A stretch of 64,000 nucleotides of DNA from contig NW_022145599.1 in NCBI RefSeq assembly GCF_000002235.5, positions 4,858,905-4,922,904 of the forward strand. The letters are read 5' to 3'. Position numbers and translations under genes: made by a program. Of the stretch, positions 33,045 to 46,862 are shown piece by piece; the stretch's first letter is position 1; the number at the start of each line of letters is the position of its first letter. The notes under the pieces were generated by a model. It did no database searches. It was not told the origin of the DNA and worked only from the letters and a program-made list of their open reading frames with translations. The stretch is from Strongylocentrotus purpuratus. Its lineage: Eukaryota > Echinodermata > Echinoidea > Camarodonta > Strongylocentrotidae.

Positions 33045-34770
33045 TGAAAACTGCATTACAATGTGAATTCATTGTCAGTGAAATGTAGTACAATATACAA
33101 CAATGGGCAAATAATTGTTTCCAGACCAATGATTCAAGTAAGAAGAACTTATACATTGAAACTGTTGACGTTTGTATATACATGAACTTGAAATAATAAG
33201 TAGCCTTGAAAGTGTGGCAATATATCATGTGTGAGTGAGCTTGAAGTTTAATGGTGTAGGTTAATTTGTTTGAGACTATATAGCCTTTACACTGTTTTTA
33301 ATGACAAAATATCTCCAATCAAATCAAAATGAGTGATGTTATCGAACAACTTAACAATATCAATCTTCTATTCTCCTAAATGAACCTGGGAAACTTTAAT
33401 TAAAACTTGATTACAATGTGAATTCATTGTCAGTGAAAAAATACAATATACAACAATGGGCAAATAATTGTTTCCAGACCAAAGATTTAAGTGCGAAATA
33501 TATCATGTGTGAGTGAGCTTGAAGTTTAATGGTGTAGGTTAATTTGTTTGAGACTATATAGCCTTTACACTGTTTTTAATGACAAAATATCTCCAATCAA
33601 ATCAAACAACTTAACAATATCAATCTTCTATTCTCCTAAATAAACCTGGGAACTTGAAACTTGATTACAATGTCAATTCATTGTTAGTGAAGAAATACAA
33701 TATACAACAATGGGCAAATAATTGTTTTCAGACCAAAGATTTTATATTGAAATTGTCGCCGTGTGTATATCCATGAATTTGAAATAATAACCTGGTCATG
33801 TGTCATTGAGCTTGAAGTTTAATGGTGTGGGTTTGTTTGAGACTATATAGCCTAGCTTTACACTGTGTCATTCATGATATATATCCCCAATCAAATCAAA
33901 CTAACTGATGTTATCGAACAACTTATCAATATCAATCTGGCTCAAAGTGACTCGGTAACATTTATGAAGGTTGATGAAAAAACTGCGTAATTTTTGTATG
34001 AAGTTTTACTTATTATATTCCTTCTACTACAATAACTCTCTGACATGCACAAAAAACCCTGAAATAATCCACTGGGGGACACCCTCTGATAGTAAATTCT
34101 CCCAACCATTTTTGAATTTTTCCAACCGTTTTTCCATGAAAATAAGACATATAGCAGGCCTTTAAAAATCTTTAAACATCTAAATGTCTGGAATGGTATA
34201 TGGAGTCAATGCATTGCTTTGTAACATTTTGTTTATTCACCTAAAATGTAATTAAATTGTAATAATACAGTTGGGAGAATTAAGAAATCGATCAGATCAT
34301 TTTCCCAATTTTGTAATATTAATAATGGTCTGTTTTTACTAATTTCTTTCAGATTATCTTTAATTATACATTTAGTCATTGAAGTCACCATTTGCTCTCA
34401 TCTGAACGATGTTTCCAAGTCCCTTTAATTGCGGTGGAAGTTTGTTTGAGAATATTATAGCTTTAACATTGATTCATTTATGAGATATATCTTGGATCAA
34501 ATCAGACTGAGTGATGTTATCGGCGAATAACTTAACAATATCAACCTTCCATTCCCCTAAATTAAATCTGGGAAACCTCGGTCTTTAGATACATAAAAGA
34601 AGATTACTAAATTTGGTGCCTGGCTTAATGGCGGTGGTTAGCCTTTACACTGTTTCATTAATGAGATATATCTTCAATCAAATCAGGCTGAGTGATGTTA
34701 TCTAACAACTCATCAGTATTAAATGTCCATTTTCCTAAATAAACCATTACACAAAATGATATTACTAAAT
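33045..34770. repeat. Degenerate tandem repeat, about 250-350-bp units
   Basis: Units share ACAATGTGAATTCATTGTC, ATACAACAATGGGCAAATAA, CTTGAAGTTTAATGGTGTAG, GAGACTATATAGCCT and ATCAAATCA-GATGTTATCGA. Copies start near 33050, 33411 and 33660, with partial ones near 34430 and 34620. The segment 33960-34430 within it is the sister of the flanks of the AACTGG element. Confidence 0.75.
33960..34430 (-). repeat. Unoccupied sister of the AACTGG-element site
   Basis: Its reverse complement matches 7100-7140 joined to 10041-10540, with no element between GTTCAGATGAGAGCAAATGG and GACTTCAATGACTAAATG. Confidence 0.75.
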
Positions 34771-34789
34771 ATGGTTTGGGTGCAAAATA

Positions 34790-36480
34790 TCCATTCAATA
34801 TTGTTTAAATATTGCCTTCAGAGGTTTTAGATGGCACTACTTCAGCCTAAATTCGCAAAAAAGCAGAAATATATGCCCAAATGTTCAATGTTGAAGTGCA
34901 TTCGCGTAATCTATTTAGGCCGGATCGATATGATTATTTACCAATTATTAGTAGGCGGTTTCCCGGCAAAATGTGTATCATCACGTATTAGTCAAAACAT
35001 ATTCTTTCACATGATTGGTATTAAGAGCTTCCATTTCATTTGTTGAGAGGGGGCGTTTCCAAAACTGGTCTAGGTATTTGAACTGGGGGGGGGGGGGGTT
35101 GCACATAATCTGCATTTTAAGTGAGGAAAGACAAGAAAATAACAATCATCACACTACGGTATCAATAAGCCGACTACACTTTCCAAATTTCATAACTTGT
35201 TGGCCCGGGTCAAAGTTTTGATTGCATGACGCACGTCTGTGACGCCAGGAATAATGCATATTCAGATATCCACTAAACTTGGTGCCAACATATTATGCAA
35301 CCCAATTGGTGTAAATATTTGGTTTGTAGAAAGATTACTACTGTGTAATTTGACGTTGGAAATTTGGAATTGAATTGGGGCATCAAACGATGAATACACA
35401 TTTAGCTGACCAAAAATGCGAAGCAGTTTTCACTCTCTGTGGGATCCTAAACTTTACAAAAAGTCAAAATCAGTTCGAGAACAGACGTAAGACAATGACA
35501 AACACAATTTCAGACCAATCGTATTCATATAGTGAATGACGTTGGCCTCAAGTTATGTAAGTTGTTGTTCTTGTTCTTTTAGTGTTATCGCTGTTTCATT
35601 CACTTTTATTTTGCGTTTAACTTGTTTCAAAATACATCTGAATTATGCTCTACATGCAGGGGCGTTTTCATTGGGGGGGGGGGGGGGCGAAATGCGACGG
35701 ACCAGTGGCGTATTGAACAATAGCGAGATTTCGCTCAGCAACATACAGACCTTCACGGACGCAGAGCACTCAGGTTTACGGCCGTCGCACACAGACCGCC
35801 CTCGATACAATACGTGGTTTCACTTTTCGGTGAATGCGTACGTATCTCTACGGAGGTATTGCATTTGCGATGCCATTGGCAATTTTCGTAATGTAACCAA
35901 ATTTAATGCATACGTCTTTGTGAAGTGCCTCGATACAAAATATTTCTTTCACCTGATAAGGATAATATTATTTCAATAGACAGAATCCAAACTGCATACA
36001 TTAGTTGTTGCCAGTTCGACAAACATTAGGTTATTAATATTTCGCAAGCTCATTGCGGACAGAGAATCTGCGGTTCGTGTGCAAAATCGAGAAGCTACTA
36101 CATCGCTGAGTAGTCTGCAAGCACAAACCCTGGTCAGTCGTAAAAGTGAGTCTGCACTATAAGACTACCATAGGCCATGTACTGAAGCTGCACCTGACAC
36201 AGGGTCTGTACAACAAGTGAGCCCATAAGCATTTATTGTGCTTATAGGAGGAGCTTAGCTCTGAGAGGGATCGTCATGGTAACAATGATTGACATTCACT
36301 ATCAGAGCTGGCTTGCATGCCTCCTACTGAGATGAAAGTCAACTTGGTAGAAATTGTACCATTACATAACACATTGGAATGGATGAGATTCCAGTTCTTA
36401 GTACTGTACAATGTACTATAAGCCTTGTGCATGCATACATGTATGTACAACTTTTAGCTCCATGATTTTTCATTTTTTAA
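34790..36480. other. Intergenic, nothing recognised
   Basis: Contains G-runs at 35082 and 35675, the latter after GCAGGGGCGTTTTCATT, possibly a decayed transposon end. No gene seen. Confidence 0.5.
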
Positions 36481-36522
36481 GAAATGGAAGGAAATACAGT
36501 GTACTCCTTGTATGACTCACAA

Positions 36523-36600
36523 ACTCTCTCTTTCTTTCTCTCCCTCTCTCTCTCTCTCTCTCTTTCTCTTCCTCTATCCATTTCTGTCCCACTCTTTCCT
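36523..36600. repeat. CT-rich microsatellite
   Basis: A (CT)n and CTTT/CCCT run of about 80 bp. Confidence 0.9.
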
Positions 36601-37038
36601 TCTCTTTTCCTTCTTTTTCCCTTTCTGTCCCAGTCTATTCCTTCTCTTTCTCCATTTCTTTGTGCTAGAATAAATTTTACTGTAATTTTTATTTAGGTTT
36701 ATGAGGACCTGAATATATTTTCATCCCTTACTATACCTTTTACCTCATCTTTCACTTTCTTTCTCATTTTGTTCATGATTACAAATTCACATAAAACTTC
36801 TTTTTTATGTCTACAACAAGGAGAAACCCAAATTATATAAACTTTATACATGTACATGATTATGTCATAATTATGTTTGCTAATTTCATTTCCAGTTGGC
36901 AACTCTGTGACGTATACATGTATCTTGTGAGCTCCTCTCCCATTTGCTTTGTATGCAGAAATTAACAAATTTTCAATTTTCAATTTTCAAACAGATTGTG
37001 TGTAAGGCATACAAGATAATGCTTTATTTATTTAATAA

Positions 37039-37520
37039 AGGTAATACACAGTTTTGGTATGGGGTCATGAATTTGGTTGAAACAAAAAATTTGGAAGCAT
37101 ATGCGATCCTTCAATATTCAGTGATCGTTGTCGCGGTTGAAATCGAGTCTAAAGTTATGAAATTGTAAATAATAAACTCTTTATGTTGTATAGTTCCCTC
37201 TCAAGGTCAAGATATTAATCAAGCTATAAAACAATGTTTTTGACTAAAATCGACCGATTAGCTATTTCCGTTTGGAAATTTTATATCACAACTACATATT
37301 CTGAGATTGTCATGGTCGCAGCTACCATTGTACGGCCGTAGACGCTATTTGAAATTCATCAAAATTTACCGGGAGCACCGGTAAATTTTTATATTCAATT
37401 TTTCTCGAAAGCAGAAGTGTTTTAGGGGCCAAATTTTCTAGTGCTTATAATACATCCACAGGGGCAGCCAAATATATCAAACTTGTAAAGAATCATTATC
37501 CACCCAATTTTTTCAATGTC
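37039..37520 (+). mobile_element. MITE family A, copy lacking its right end
   Basis: Begins AGGTAATACACAGTTTTGG and follows the complete copy at 20904 through ATGCGATCC, GATCGTTGTCGCGGTTGA and TTACCGGGAGCACCGGTAAA to about CACCCAATTTTTTC; the terminal repeat is then missing. Confidence 0.88.
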
Positions 37521-38480
37521 CGATTTATGTTGACAAATCTCAAAATGACAAATATATTTGGCATTGACAGGGAGGGGGGCTACTTTTGTCCTGTTCGACA
37601 AATAACAAGACCAATGTTGAATTTTTACAGCTTTAATTAAAAAGCTTAAAGCAGAATACTGATCGAATCATGAAAAACCCATTTCACCAAAACCATGTGA
37701 TGAAACACTAAACTTGTAAGAAGATGAAGTTGGAGAAAATCAGAGAATAATAATATCCTAAGTAATATATCCTTCCCAGTGCAGACATAATGTACGTGAA
37801 TAATAATTAAGATGCCAATTTGTGGAAGCTTAATTTAAGTCACGATTTCAGTTGATAAACTTTAATACGCGCAACAAATCATGAAGGTACATTTTGTCTA
37901 GTAATGTACTTTTTTTTCTTGCACATACAGTATGATAGCGTTTAAAGTAATATACATTTTTACATGCAGTCGGTCACAATTTTTTTGTTTTCACCCAGAT
38001 ATCCGCACTCCACAGATACATGTACAAATAAGCGCCTGTAATGCAGTCATGTATCTTCCCAAAGTACTATTTGATGGAACAAATTCAAAGGACACAAAGA
38101 GTGTTGTTTGAATTATAAGCAAATGTACTGCAGTGGTCTGATATAAAGAAAATATGTCCTTATAATTATACACACAAAACATACAATTTGTTGACGATAA
38201 ACCCTGTCACCAAATGTAGAACTTATTAATTCACTGTGAACAATGACAAGTCTGAAGTTAGGGTTCTTCTGATGCGCTTTGAAATTTAGGGGCCATATAA
38301 GATGACTAAGTTGGTTCAAAATTAGGACGCTTTAAAGATGCCATAACATTTGGGCACAGTATGGATGGGTTACTGTCCTAAATCTCTCATTATTGTCCTC
38401 ATAGAATTGATGAATTCTTTACAGGCCACAACAGGGATTTGGAATTGTTGATATTACAAGTACACCTGTTTAATGTTTCA
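37521..38480. other. Intergenic, nothing recognised
   Basis: AT-rich; no coding or repeat signal. Confidence 0.5.
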
Positions 38481-38482
38481 AG

Positions 38483-38830
38483 TTTCAAGTTTCAAGTTTA
38501 TTTGTTTCACATTTCACCCCCAAAAAAAGAATTCACATAATTCTTGACAAAATTAGAACATGTACATGTAATGTGAAATATACTAAAAGTGTCACATTAT
38601 ATAATTAATTCTTTGAAAAGACGTCGAAATTAATTGTAATGAATAGAAGGTTGTACAGAGTGAAATGTGAGGAACCTATTAAAAAGCTCAGCTTGTAGAT
38701 TATAGGTTCCCATAAATAAAACTTAACATTAGGTTGAAGTGGTTGTAATGGTAGAGGACGTAACAGTTTCACATTTAAGACAACTATTGAGCATTTTATG
38801 ATATCAATACAAAGTAGAATTAACAATGTT
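38483..38830 (-). mobile_element. LINE 3' untranslated fragment
   Basis: On the minus strand it ends AAATAAACTTGAAACTTGAA, a (TTGAAAC)n tail of CR1 style. The upstream part is AT-rich without an RT domain; the 5' limit is approximate. Confidence 0.55.
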
Positions 38831-39700
38831 ACAACATTCGATTTTTATCGCTCTCATTCATAAAATACAGTCTCAGATTCTTGGTAAATCTTTTTCAAAT
38901 CAACTGAAATTCCCAAAGTCAGAAGATTATTTTCATAATGTTATAGGCTTACCATATCTTTACTCCATTCAATACTGAAGAGGTATGTGCCGAGTTAATG
39001 TGGAACAAAAATGTGTGACTCACCTTATTTCCAGTTCCCATTTCAAACAATATCAAGCAAGGTAACATTAGGGGGAATGCTCTCATATTAAGAAAGATTT
39101 TTAGAATACATTGTCTATTTACATCAAAGTATTTTGATCACAGCAATGAATTATGTGTCTGATATGCCTGTTTTAGTAGTTTATCATATCATTTAAGGTT
39201 TTATATCAATTTGTACAGATCTGCATGGCGCCAAAAACCTCTCATGACAAAATAACATTACTGTCAATTAATAACTTACTGTTGGTACACTTGCATCTCT
39301 CGTAAAGTACATATATTATATCCACACAGTGGCGTATCTAGGGGGGTGGGGCACTTGGAGGGGCACAAAGAGGCAATGGAGAGAAAGAAAAGAAGGGGAA
39401 AGTGAAGAAAAGTCCTAATCCTTACGGATTATATGCCCCCAAATCCGCAGGGTAAATGCACGTAATCTAGTTTTTGAGAGTTTGAAATGCGAAATTTTTC
39501 TAAAGCTTGGTCACTTTGCGCCCTCGCATAATTATTTTCTTTCAAAATCTCGTAATTTCACGTCCCCGGTATACAGTTCTTAAATAGCTTAAAGAGTTCA
39601 AACATTTTAAAATAAAAGATATAATTATCATTGCTTTGCTCGCTATCGTGAAAGTTTCATCTGACTCCTGCTAAATATTGCACCCCAAGATAAGAAAAAG
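38831..39700. other. Intergenic, nothing recognised
   Basis: AT-rich. At 39330 CAGTGGCGTATCTAGGGGG looks like another hAT-style end without a partner. Confidence 0.5.
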
Positions 39701-40017
39701 TGTATAAAACAGCATTTTGGTGCTGTCTGCAACAAGATCTCAAAAAATACTGGCATTCTAAACAAACTTAGATTTCTACCAAAATGTGTTTTAAGAATGT
39801 TATATAATACTTTAATTCTTCCTCATTTATATTACTGTTCTGAAGTATGGGCCATGAAAAGCCAAACCAATCTGAATAGGATACTCAAAATGCAAAAGAA
39901 AACCATCCGGGTAATTTCAAATTCACACTACAGAGCTCATTCGAAACCTATATTTTATAACTTAAAGCTTCTCAATGTATTTGATATCTGTGAATATCAT
40001 ATTGCAGTCTTTATGTA

Positions 40018-41436
40018 TGTCAGACCCTGTTTATTAAGGTATATTCTATTTTTTTGAGTAAACCTATATTCTATTTTTGAGTGAGCTTATATTACTTTAA
40101 ATTGTTGAACCCCTATTTAAAGTGTACCTTTAAACTATGTTTCTATTAAGATCACCTCTCTGGTATATGCTACTGGTGAAACAAAGAGATGGGAACAAAA
40201 AGACCCCTATTCTATAGGCCTTGTTTATGTCTTAAACCCAGACCACTTCCTTTATTCGTAGAGTACATAAATCATGAATGACCAGTGGATACACTTACTG
40301 GTACCCCTTTGTCTTGGGGATAGGGAATAGTGGGGTTGTTTGCCTGATTTGGAAGAAAGATTGGCTTTCTCGTTGAGAGCAAGTTTAGACTTCAAGGCAG
40401 ATAGACGTGTGATGTAACTTCCCCCAGAAGTTACTATGTCGCAGCTTTTTAAGACCTGCCTTGATTTTGTTTCTTAACAGGTAAGCGAACATTCACCTTC
40501 CTAAAAGTATATTCATGTTTTATTCTAGTAAATTAAAGAGATATCACAAGTTCCTAATGCAATTTGAATTAATTGTATGATATTGTTTAGTGTGATTCTC
40601 CTTACGTTGGAAAACCCATTGTTATATTTTCATGTGTTTATCCATTAACTTTTGATACAAGATGGTTGTGACTAAGTATGAATTAAGATACTACTTTTCA
40701 CAAGCCAGACGTATTTATAGTTATTTCAGTCATTGTAAAAATACTCATCATTAGATAGTTTAGTAAAAGCCAATAACTAATTGTGAGACGATAAATACTC
40801 TTGTTGAATTACTGTGTTCCATATAAAGAAGAATTATTATTGATTAAGTAGGAGAGCAAGTTTAGACTTCAAGGCAGATAGACGTGTGATGTAACTTCCC
40901 CCAGAAGTTACTATGTCGCAGCTTTTTAAGACCTGCTTTGATTTTGTTTCTTAACAGAGTTCCACCATGGTTCCACCATGGTTCCACTTCCATTTCCCTC
41001 GGGACAAGAGTTGGGACTGCTGTCGTTGTTCAGGCAACGCTCTCCGCCTGATCGATGTATTTAGTGCTTATTGACGAACGACTTGTGTTTTATCATTTGT
41101 ACTTCATATGAACATCTATTCTTTTCTTCTATTCCCTAATATGTTTCTACTGTACAGTGTAGTTTACTTTGCTCTTTTGCTATCATTCTTGTAATAAACA
41201 TTGTAAAGCTTTGCATGTAGCTGTTTTTGTAATATTGTTGTTTGAAATCGGAAATGCCAGTTGTCACACTGGGAATTTATTATCGGTGTACCTTTGACAC
41301 TGAATATTAATAAATACCTCTTTGGAATTATCATTGGCACAAAATATATGTTTCAGACTTATGTATTTTAATGGATCTCCGTGTTTACTAATCTTAATTA
41401 ATTGAACCGGCGCAGGCATAGGAAGTCTGTGTAACA
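40018..41436 (+). repeat. Left LTR
   Basis: Contains an internal direct duplication of about 106 bp (about 40375-40480 and 40853-40958), starting GAGAGCAAGTTTAGACTTC and ending TTTCTTAACAG, separated by about 370 bp. The 3' third has GTTCCACCATGG twice in tandem and AATAAACATTG. Confidence 0.9.
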
Positions 41437-42304
41437 AATGGAGGCACTGCCCGGATCATTTTGTTAACCCTGTTTTTGGATAGTTTAGCTTTATAATCTT
41501 TTTAAAAATGTCTGACTCTGACTCTAAGTTTAAGGCAGAGCTAGTGAAGTTTCTGGCCGAACAGGTGGCCAAAGATAAACCTAAGAAGTGTCCCATAAGG
41601 CGATCTGCAATTATGAGTTTGCAGATGAATTAGCCATCTCATCGGGCCACATCTGATAAACCTCCAGCCGCACTAGTAGTGGGTACCCAATTCACTGTCT
41701 GGGCTGAGGTTGACGGAGTGTGTGCCCTGTGAGTGCCTTATGGGCACTGGGTCGATCCCAAGTGATATGCATATCTGCTTATTGTTATCACAAAAAGTTA
41801 GCGCACCGTCACTTGGAATCCATGACGACCTGTTCGTGTTTGGTGCAGGTGAAATCAGAAGTTCCATACATTGGGTACATCGAGGCCCATCTGCATTTTC
41901 ACACTGACAATTAGGTTGCGTTCAGTCAGAGACGACAACGCTGGCACTGGTTATTTTTATTTTACAAGTTTTATTGGACAAGTTAGCACCAAACCAATGA
42001 AATCCTTAATTGCCACCACCCTTCCCGGGTGAAGCTCATTCTACCCAAGAATGAAGCATAGTGGCAGGAGGAATCATTCGGCAGTTCTCTGGAAAGGGAG
42101 TGTCGTCTGATAGTTGGATGCGGTGTTTGACTGAAGAGGTGCACCCAATGTTGAGGTCATCTACAGAGAATTACATCTTGCCATCTAGGTAGGAAAGTAT
42201 GAGATTGGTTAATCTCTCTCTGTCCTCTGAAGTCTGCGGAAATGTATTATTGTATTGACTTGTAATTAAATATGTCGGGACGCCATGATTCTAGGAGGGG
42301 AGAG

Positions 42305-43740
42305 TGTCAGACCCTGTTTATTAAGGTATATTCTATTTTTTTTGAGTAAACCTATTTTCTATTTTTGAGTAAGCTTATATTACTTTAAATTGTTGAACCC
42401 CTGTTTAAAGTGTACCTTTAAACTATGTTTCTATTAAGATCACCTCTCTGGTATATGCTACTGGTGAAACAAAGAGATGGGAACAAAAAGACCCCTATTC
42501 TATAGGCCTTGTTTATGTCTTAAACCCAGACCACTTCCTTTATTCGTAGAGTACATAAATCATGAATGACCAGTGGATACACTTACTGGTACCCCTTTGT
42601 CTTGGGGATAGGGAATAGTGGGGTTGTTTGCCTGTTTTGGAAGAAAGATTGGCTTTCTCGTTGAGAGCAAGTTTAGACTTCAAGGCAGATAGACGTGTGA
42701 TGTAACTTCCCCCAGAAGTTACTATGTCGCAGCTTTTTAAGACCTGCCTTGATTTTGTTTCTTAACAGGTAAGCGAACAACCACCTTCCTAAAAATATAT
42801 TCATGTTCTATTCTAGTAAATTATAGAGATATCACAAGTTCCTCATGCAATTTGAATTAATTGTATGATATTGTTTAGTGTGATTCTCCTTGCGTTGGAA
42901 AACCCATTGTATTATATTTTCATGTGTTTGTCCCTTAACTTTTGATACAAGATGGTTGTGACTGTGTATGAATTAAGATACCACTTTCCACAAGCCAGAC
43001 CTATTTATAGATATTTCAGTCATTGTAAAATACTTTTGATTAGATAGTTTAGTGATAGCCCAATAACTACTTGTAAGACGATAAAATACTCTTGTTGAAT
43101 TACTGTGTTCCATATAAAGAAGAATTATTATTGATTAAGTAGGAGAGCAAGTTTAGACTTCAAGGCAGATAGACGTGTGATGTAACTTCCCCCAGAAGTT
43201 ACTATGTCGCAGCTTTTTAAGACCTGCCTTGATGTTGTTTCTTAACAGAGTTCCACCATGGTTCCACCATGGTTCCACTTCCATTTCCCTCGGGACAAGA
43301 GTTGGGACTGCTGTCGTTGTTCAGGCAACGCTCCCCGCCTGATCGATGTATTTAGTGCTTATTGACGAACGACTTGTGTTTTATCATTGGTGCTTTATAT
43401 GAACATCTATTCTTTTCTTCTATCCTTGATATTTTCTAATGTATACTGTAGTTTACTTTGCTCCTTTTTTTATCATGTATTGTATACCTGTACAACATAT
43501 TGTAAAGCTTTGCATGTAGCTGTATTTGTAGAATCCCGATTGTTGTTGAAATCGAAGATGCCAGTTGTCACACTTGGAATTTATTATCGGTGTACCTGTG
43601 ACACTGAATATTAATAAATACCTCTTTGGAATTATCATTGGCACAAAATATATGTTTCAGACTTATGTATTTTAATGGATCTCCGTGTTTACTAATCTTA
43701 ATTAATTGAACCGGCGCAGGCATAGGAAGCCTGTGTAACA
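42305..43740 (+). repeat. Right LTR
   Basis: Matches the left LTR throughout, including the internal 106-bp duplication (about 42661-42767 and 43143-43248). It differs by scattered substitutions and small indels. Confidence 0.9.
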
Positions 43741-44279
43741 TGTACTTGTGTCGAAATAAATCTTTACCATGTGCACTTCTAAAGTATTTTAATTTGAATT
43801 CGACCTTTCATGATTATGAAACTAGAAATGCAACTAATTTCCACTTACCTCAAATTAAAACAACTTTAATGAAAAAGTCAATATCTTTCGATGGTCCAAA
43901 AATTTGGAATTCCATTCCAATAAATATAAGAAATTGCAAAAGTCTTCAAACTTTTAAACGAAAATATAAAATGTATTTAATTGAATCCTACGTGCTATAA
44001 CTCACCAGGCTCTTTCCCCCCCCTTGTTTTCCCTCTTTTTGTCATGCTTCCAATCGTACAACATTTAATTTACCTTTTATTTATATTATACTGAGGGATG
44101 GGCTCTAGCATAAGGACAACACTCCTTTTTAGCTCATCCCTTCACTCCCATTATGTTATGTTATTTTGTTGTTGTTGAATGTATGATATTTTATGTGTGA
44201 TTATTCCTCATTTAATTGTATATGTTCTTGTATTTTTAATGATGAGTGTAAATAAACGAACTTGAACTTAAACTTGATT

Positions 44280-46860
44280 TACAAAGCTTCAACATTTGAA
44301 AGAAATCCTAACTTCAGTATTTCTCAAGGGTTTTTGTTAGTTTTGCTCCCGATTGTAGAAGTGAGTGAATAGAAAAACATTTTTCAATATATAAAATTCT
44401 AGCTTCTCTACCGCTCAATTACAGAGGTCAAAACTGTCCTGGGTAAACTCAACATATTCAGTTTTTCAGGGTGAAAATGAAAAAAACTTGCCTGTCGGTC
44501 GCTTTGCTCCCTAATTTGTTCAATAATGTAGATAAGTTTGGGCACTCGGGGGGGGGGGTAACTTCAAAAGCACTCAGAAGGGCTTGGTACACTAAGGATT
44601 TCCGTAACCAGTTGGTAATACTACAAGAGTATCCTGCTGGTTAGTGAGAATACTGTTAATTGCCTGGCATTGCTCTTTCTTCAGCACCACTCCCGCCTCC
44701 AAAAACGATTTTACTTCATGATGCTACATGGGAAAGTGAGATGAGCGAGGCAGGAACACTGCAAAATCGACCATGACAATGTGAAAGCTCTGGATGTTTG
44801 AAGAGAGTTAGAGCTAGAGATGAGCAGAAGACCTGCTTCATAATCTTGCTGAAGTGAGATATGGACATAATTCTCTGTCTTATCTCTCAGTATCCCCTAT
44901 CCACTGTGTTTTCTCTTACAACATCAGTTACATAATCATATGCCTAGACAATAGACCCTAGTAGTAGGCTACATTTATGTTTGTTTTAAACTAAGGCATA
45001 AACTCAGGGATGGCTGCGAGACCTCTCAGATAACTTTCTTGTTCTGACCAGAGAAAAGTAACATATTTCCTGTTCTGAATGTACTGCCCTTAATATTTTC
45101 GCTTTTATTTTGACATTTAGCAGTTTAGTATATAGACTTGTCATTTTCATTCACCAATAGCTCGACAGGAAAGGTATTTGGTGGTCAATGTGTATCAAAA
45201 TGTTGAGGATAAACTCAAGCATTCTAAATATACCATCATAATTATATGCTACCTTAAGCATTTTCAGAGAAAATTTGTTAACTTTATTTCAACATTAAAC
45301 AATCTTGAGGGAAAAAAAAAAAACACAACTCACATTTCATTTTCAAATTCTCATGAGGTAGAGAGTGAGAGATAAGAAAATTAGGATGAGATAGATGGGG
45401 GGAGGGAGGTTGCTGGGAGTTTTGTTAAGAAAAACAAGAACATGAAAATGTGACTGCAAACTCAAAATAAAAGGAGGTGGGGCCCCCCAAATTTTGTTGT
45501 TGTTCAATGAACAGATTCAAGATGTCTTGCCCAGTAGGCCTATAGCATCTGTATCTCCCTTTTTATTACTCATCAGGATTGTAAAGAAATACAATGCCGC
45601 TTTGAGCTTACTCGGATGGAAATAACTCTTCAGTTTTCTGTATTTTGCATCCAGCAAGCCAAGAGGGCAAAACTTGGTCTGAATGAAGGTGTTTGGTCTG
45701 GCTGGTGTTTGGCCTGGCCCAGTGTTGTTTTAATTTAACTGGTGGTCATATCTTATCTGCCTTCCCAATTATCTTGTTACTGAGAGCTTGCCAGCCAGTC
45801 CCAAGAGAGGGTGATGGACATTGTATAGCAACCAATCACAGGTGACCCTGGAGAAGAGGGTGGAGCTAGATTTTGGCCGTGGGAAGCAGTTTTGGTAAAC
45901 CTGTACAGACCCTATACTGACACAACCAGTAGGTAGCTGGGCTAGACTTCTCTCAAGGCACAATGATTTGTTGATAAAGTGTCAAATTAGGGTCTGTGCC
46001 TGCAGACTAATCGCTGAGGTACTGAAATCCAGAACGGGTTTTGGCCAAATCTACGGGCGTTCTCAATGACGCCCCAAGTGAATAAACAGCCAATCAGCGA
46101 GCTTGTACCAAAGATGGTTATGAGAATTTCGTCGTCTAATAACAAAGGATGACGAATTTTAACGGGCGGATCTAGCCGAGTTCTTTTCTATGGCGTGGAC
46201 GGGGGGGGGGGGGGGTAGAAAGCACCTTGGCCAGCCCAAGGGGGGATTTTTATGGGGGCAACTGCTCCCCAAGCCGCCATCAGTACGCTAGTGCGAGGGT
46301 CGAGGGAGCAAAGTGAACGAGAGGGGCGAAGGTGACGGCACTGACTACCCCTTCACATGTTTTTGAAGTTTTGTTGTATTAAAAAATTACTTTCCTTAGC
46401 AAAACTATAGTATAAAACCACCTCCCTGATAAAACCAAGCAATATACCTTTTTTTTACACTTCACTTATACTTTGATGGTAATTAGTGTAGTCCGAAGGG
46501 TTGTTAAAGCTTATCTGTACTAGTTTAAGGAGGGGAAAAACCGCCCTGCGAGGTCACTGGACAGGTGGTTATCTCATCAACTCAGCTCTCAATTAACATT
46601 AAATAAAGAGGATCATGGGGACCAATGGTCACCGATAAGCCATTGTTTGTCTATATAGAGGGAGCAAGTAGTTACAAGTAGGACAGTGTGGCTTTAACAT
46701 CAGTTTAGTAGGTAAATTTTAGTATCAACAGGGAGCTTGGGCATGGATGGGATTTCTATTCACAAAAAGAAGAAAAAGCACAAACATCCATTCTCCTGCG
46801 TTGGCATAGGGAAAGAAGCTCTTGACATTTACAATACGTTCCAATTTGAGGAAGATAAAC
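44280..46860. other. Intergenic, nothing recognised
   Basis: No gene is supported. G-runs lie at 44550 and 46200; near 46270 ATCAGTACGCTAGTG resembles the hAT-like ends at 31980 and 52352. Confidence 0.5.
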
Positions 46861-46862
46861 TG

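Larger units (their letters stand above)
40018..43740 (+). mobile_element. Non-autonomous LTR retroelement fossil (Ty3/Gypsy-like)
   Basis: Two direct LTRs (40018-41436 and 42305-43740) of about 1.42-1.44 kb flank only 868 bp. TGTA at 40014-40017 and 43741-43744 is the target duplication. The LTRs begin TGTCAGACCC and end GTAACA. A tRNA-primer-like site (TGGAGGCACTGCCC) follows the left LTR and a purine tract (AGGAGGGGAGAG) precedes the right one. No protease, reverse transcriptase or integrase is seen in the interior, so it needed another element to move. The LTRs are very alike, which points to a young insertion. Family assignment is by structure only. Confidence 0.88.
39705..44275 (+). mobile_element. 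5'-truncated LINE, split by an LTR element
   Basis: The RT thumb and C-terminal part are in two pieces. The first (39705-40017) reads LPHLYYCSEVWAMKSQ and LKMQKKTIRVISN. The second (43741-44000) reads TFHDYETRNATNFHLPQ and GPKIWNSIPINIRN before a stop. Between them is a 3.7-kb LTR element, and the two edges share the 4-bp target duplication TGTA. The LINE's 3' end has AATAAACG and an ACTTGAACTTAAACTTGA tail. Confidence 0.9.

Noticed and set aside
35536-35979. A 147-residue plus-strand open frame
   Set aside because: It crosses a G-run, shows no domain, and has no splice or homology support.
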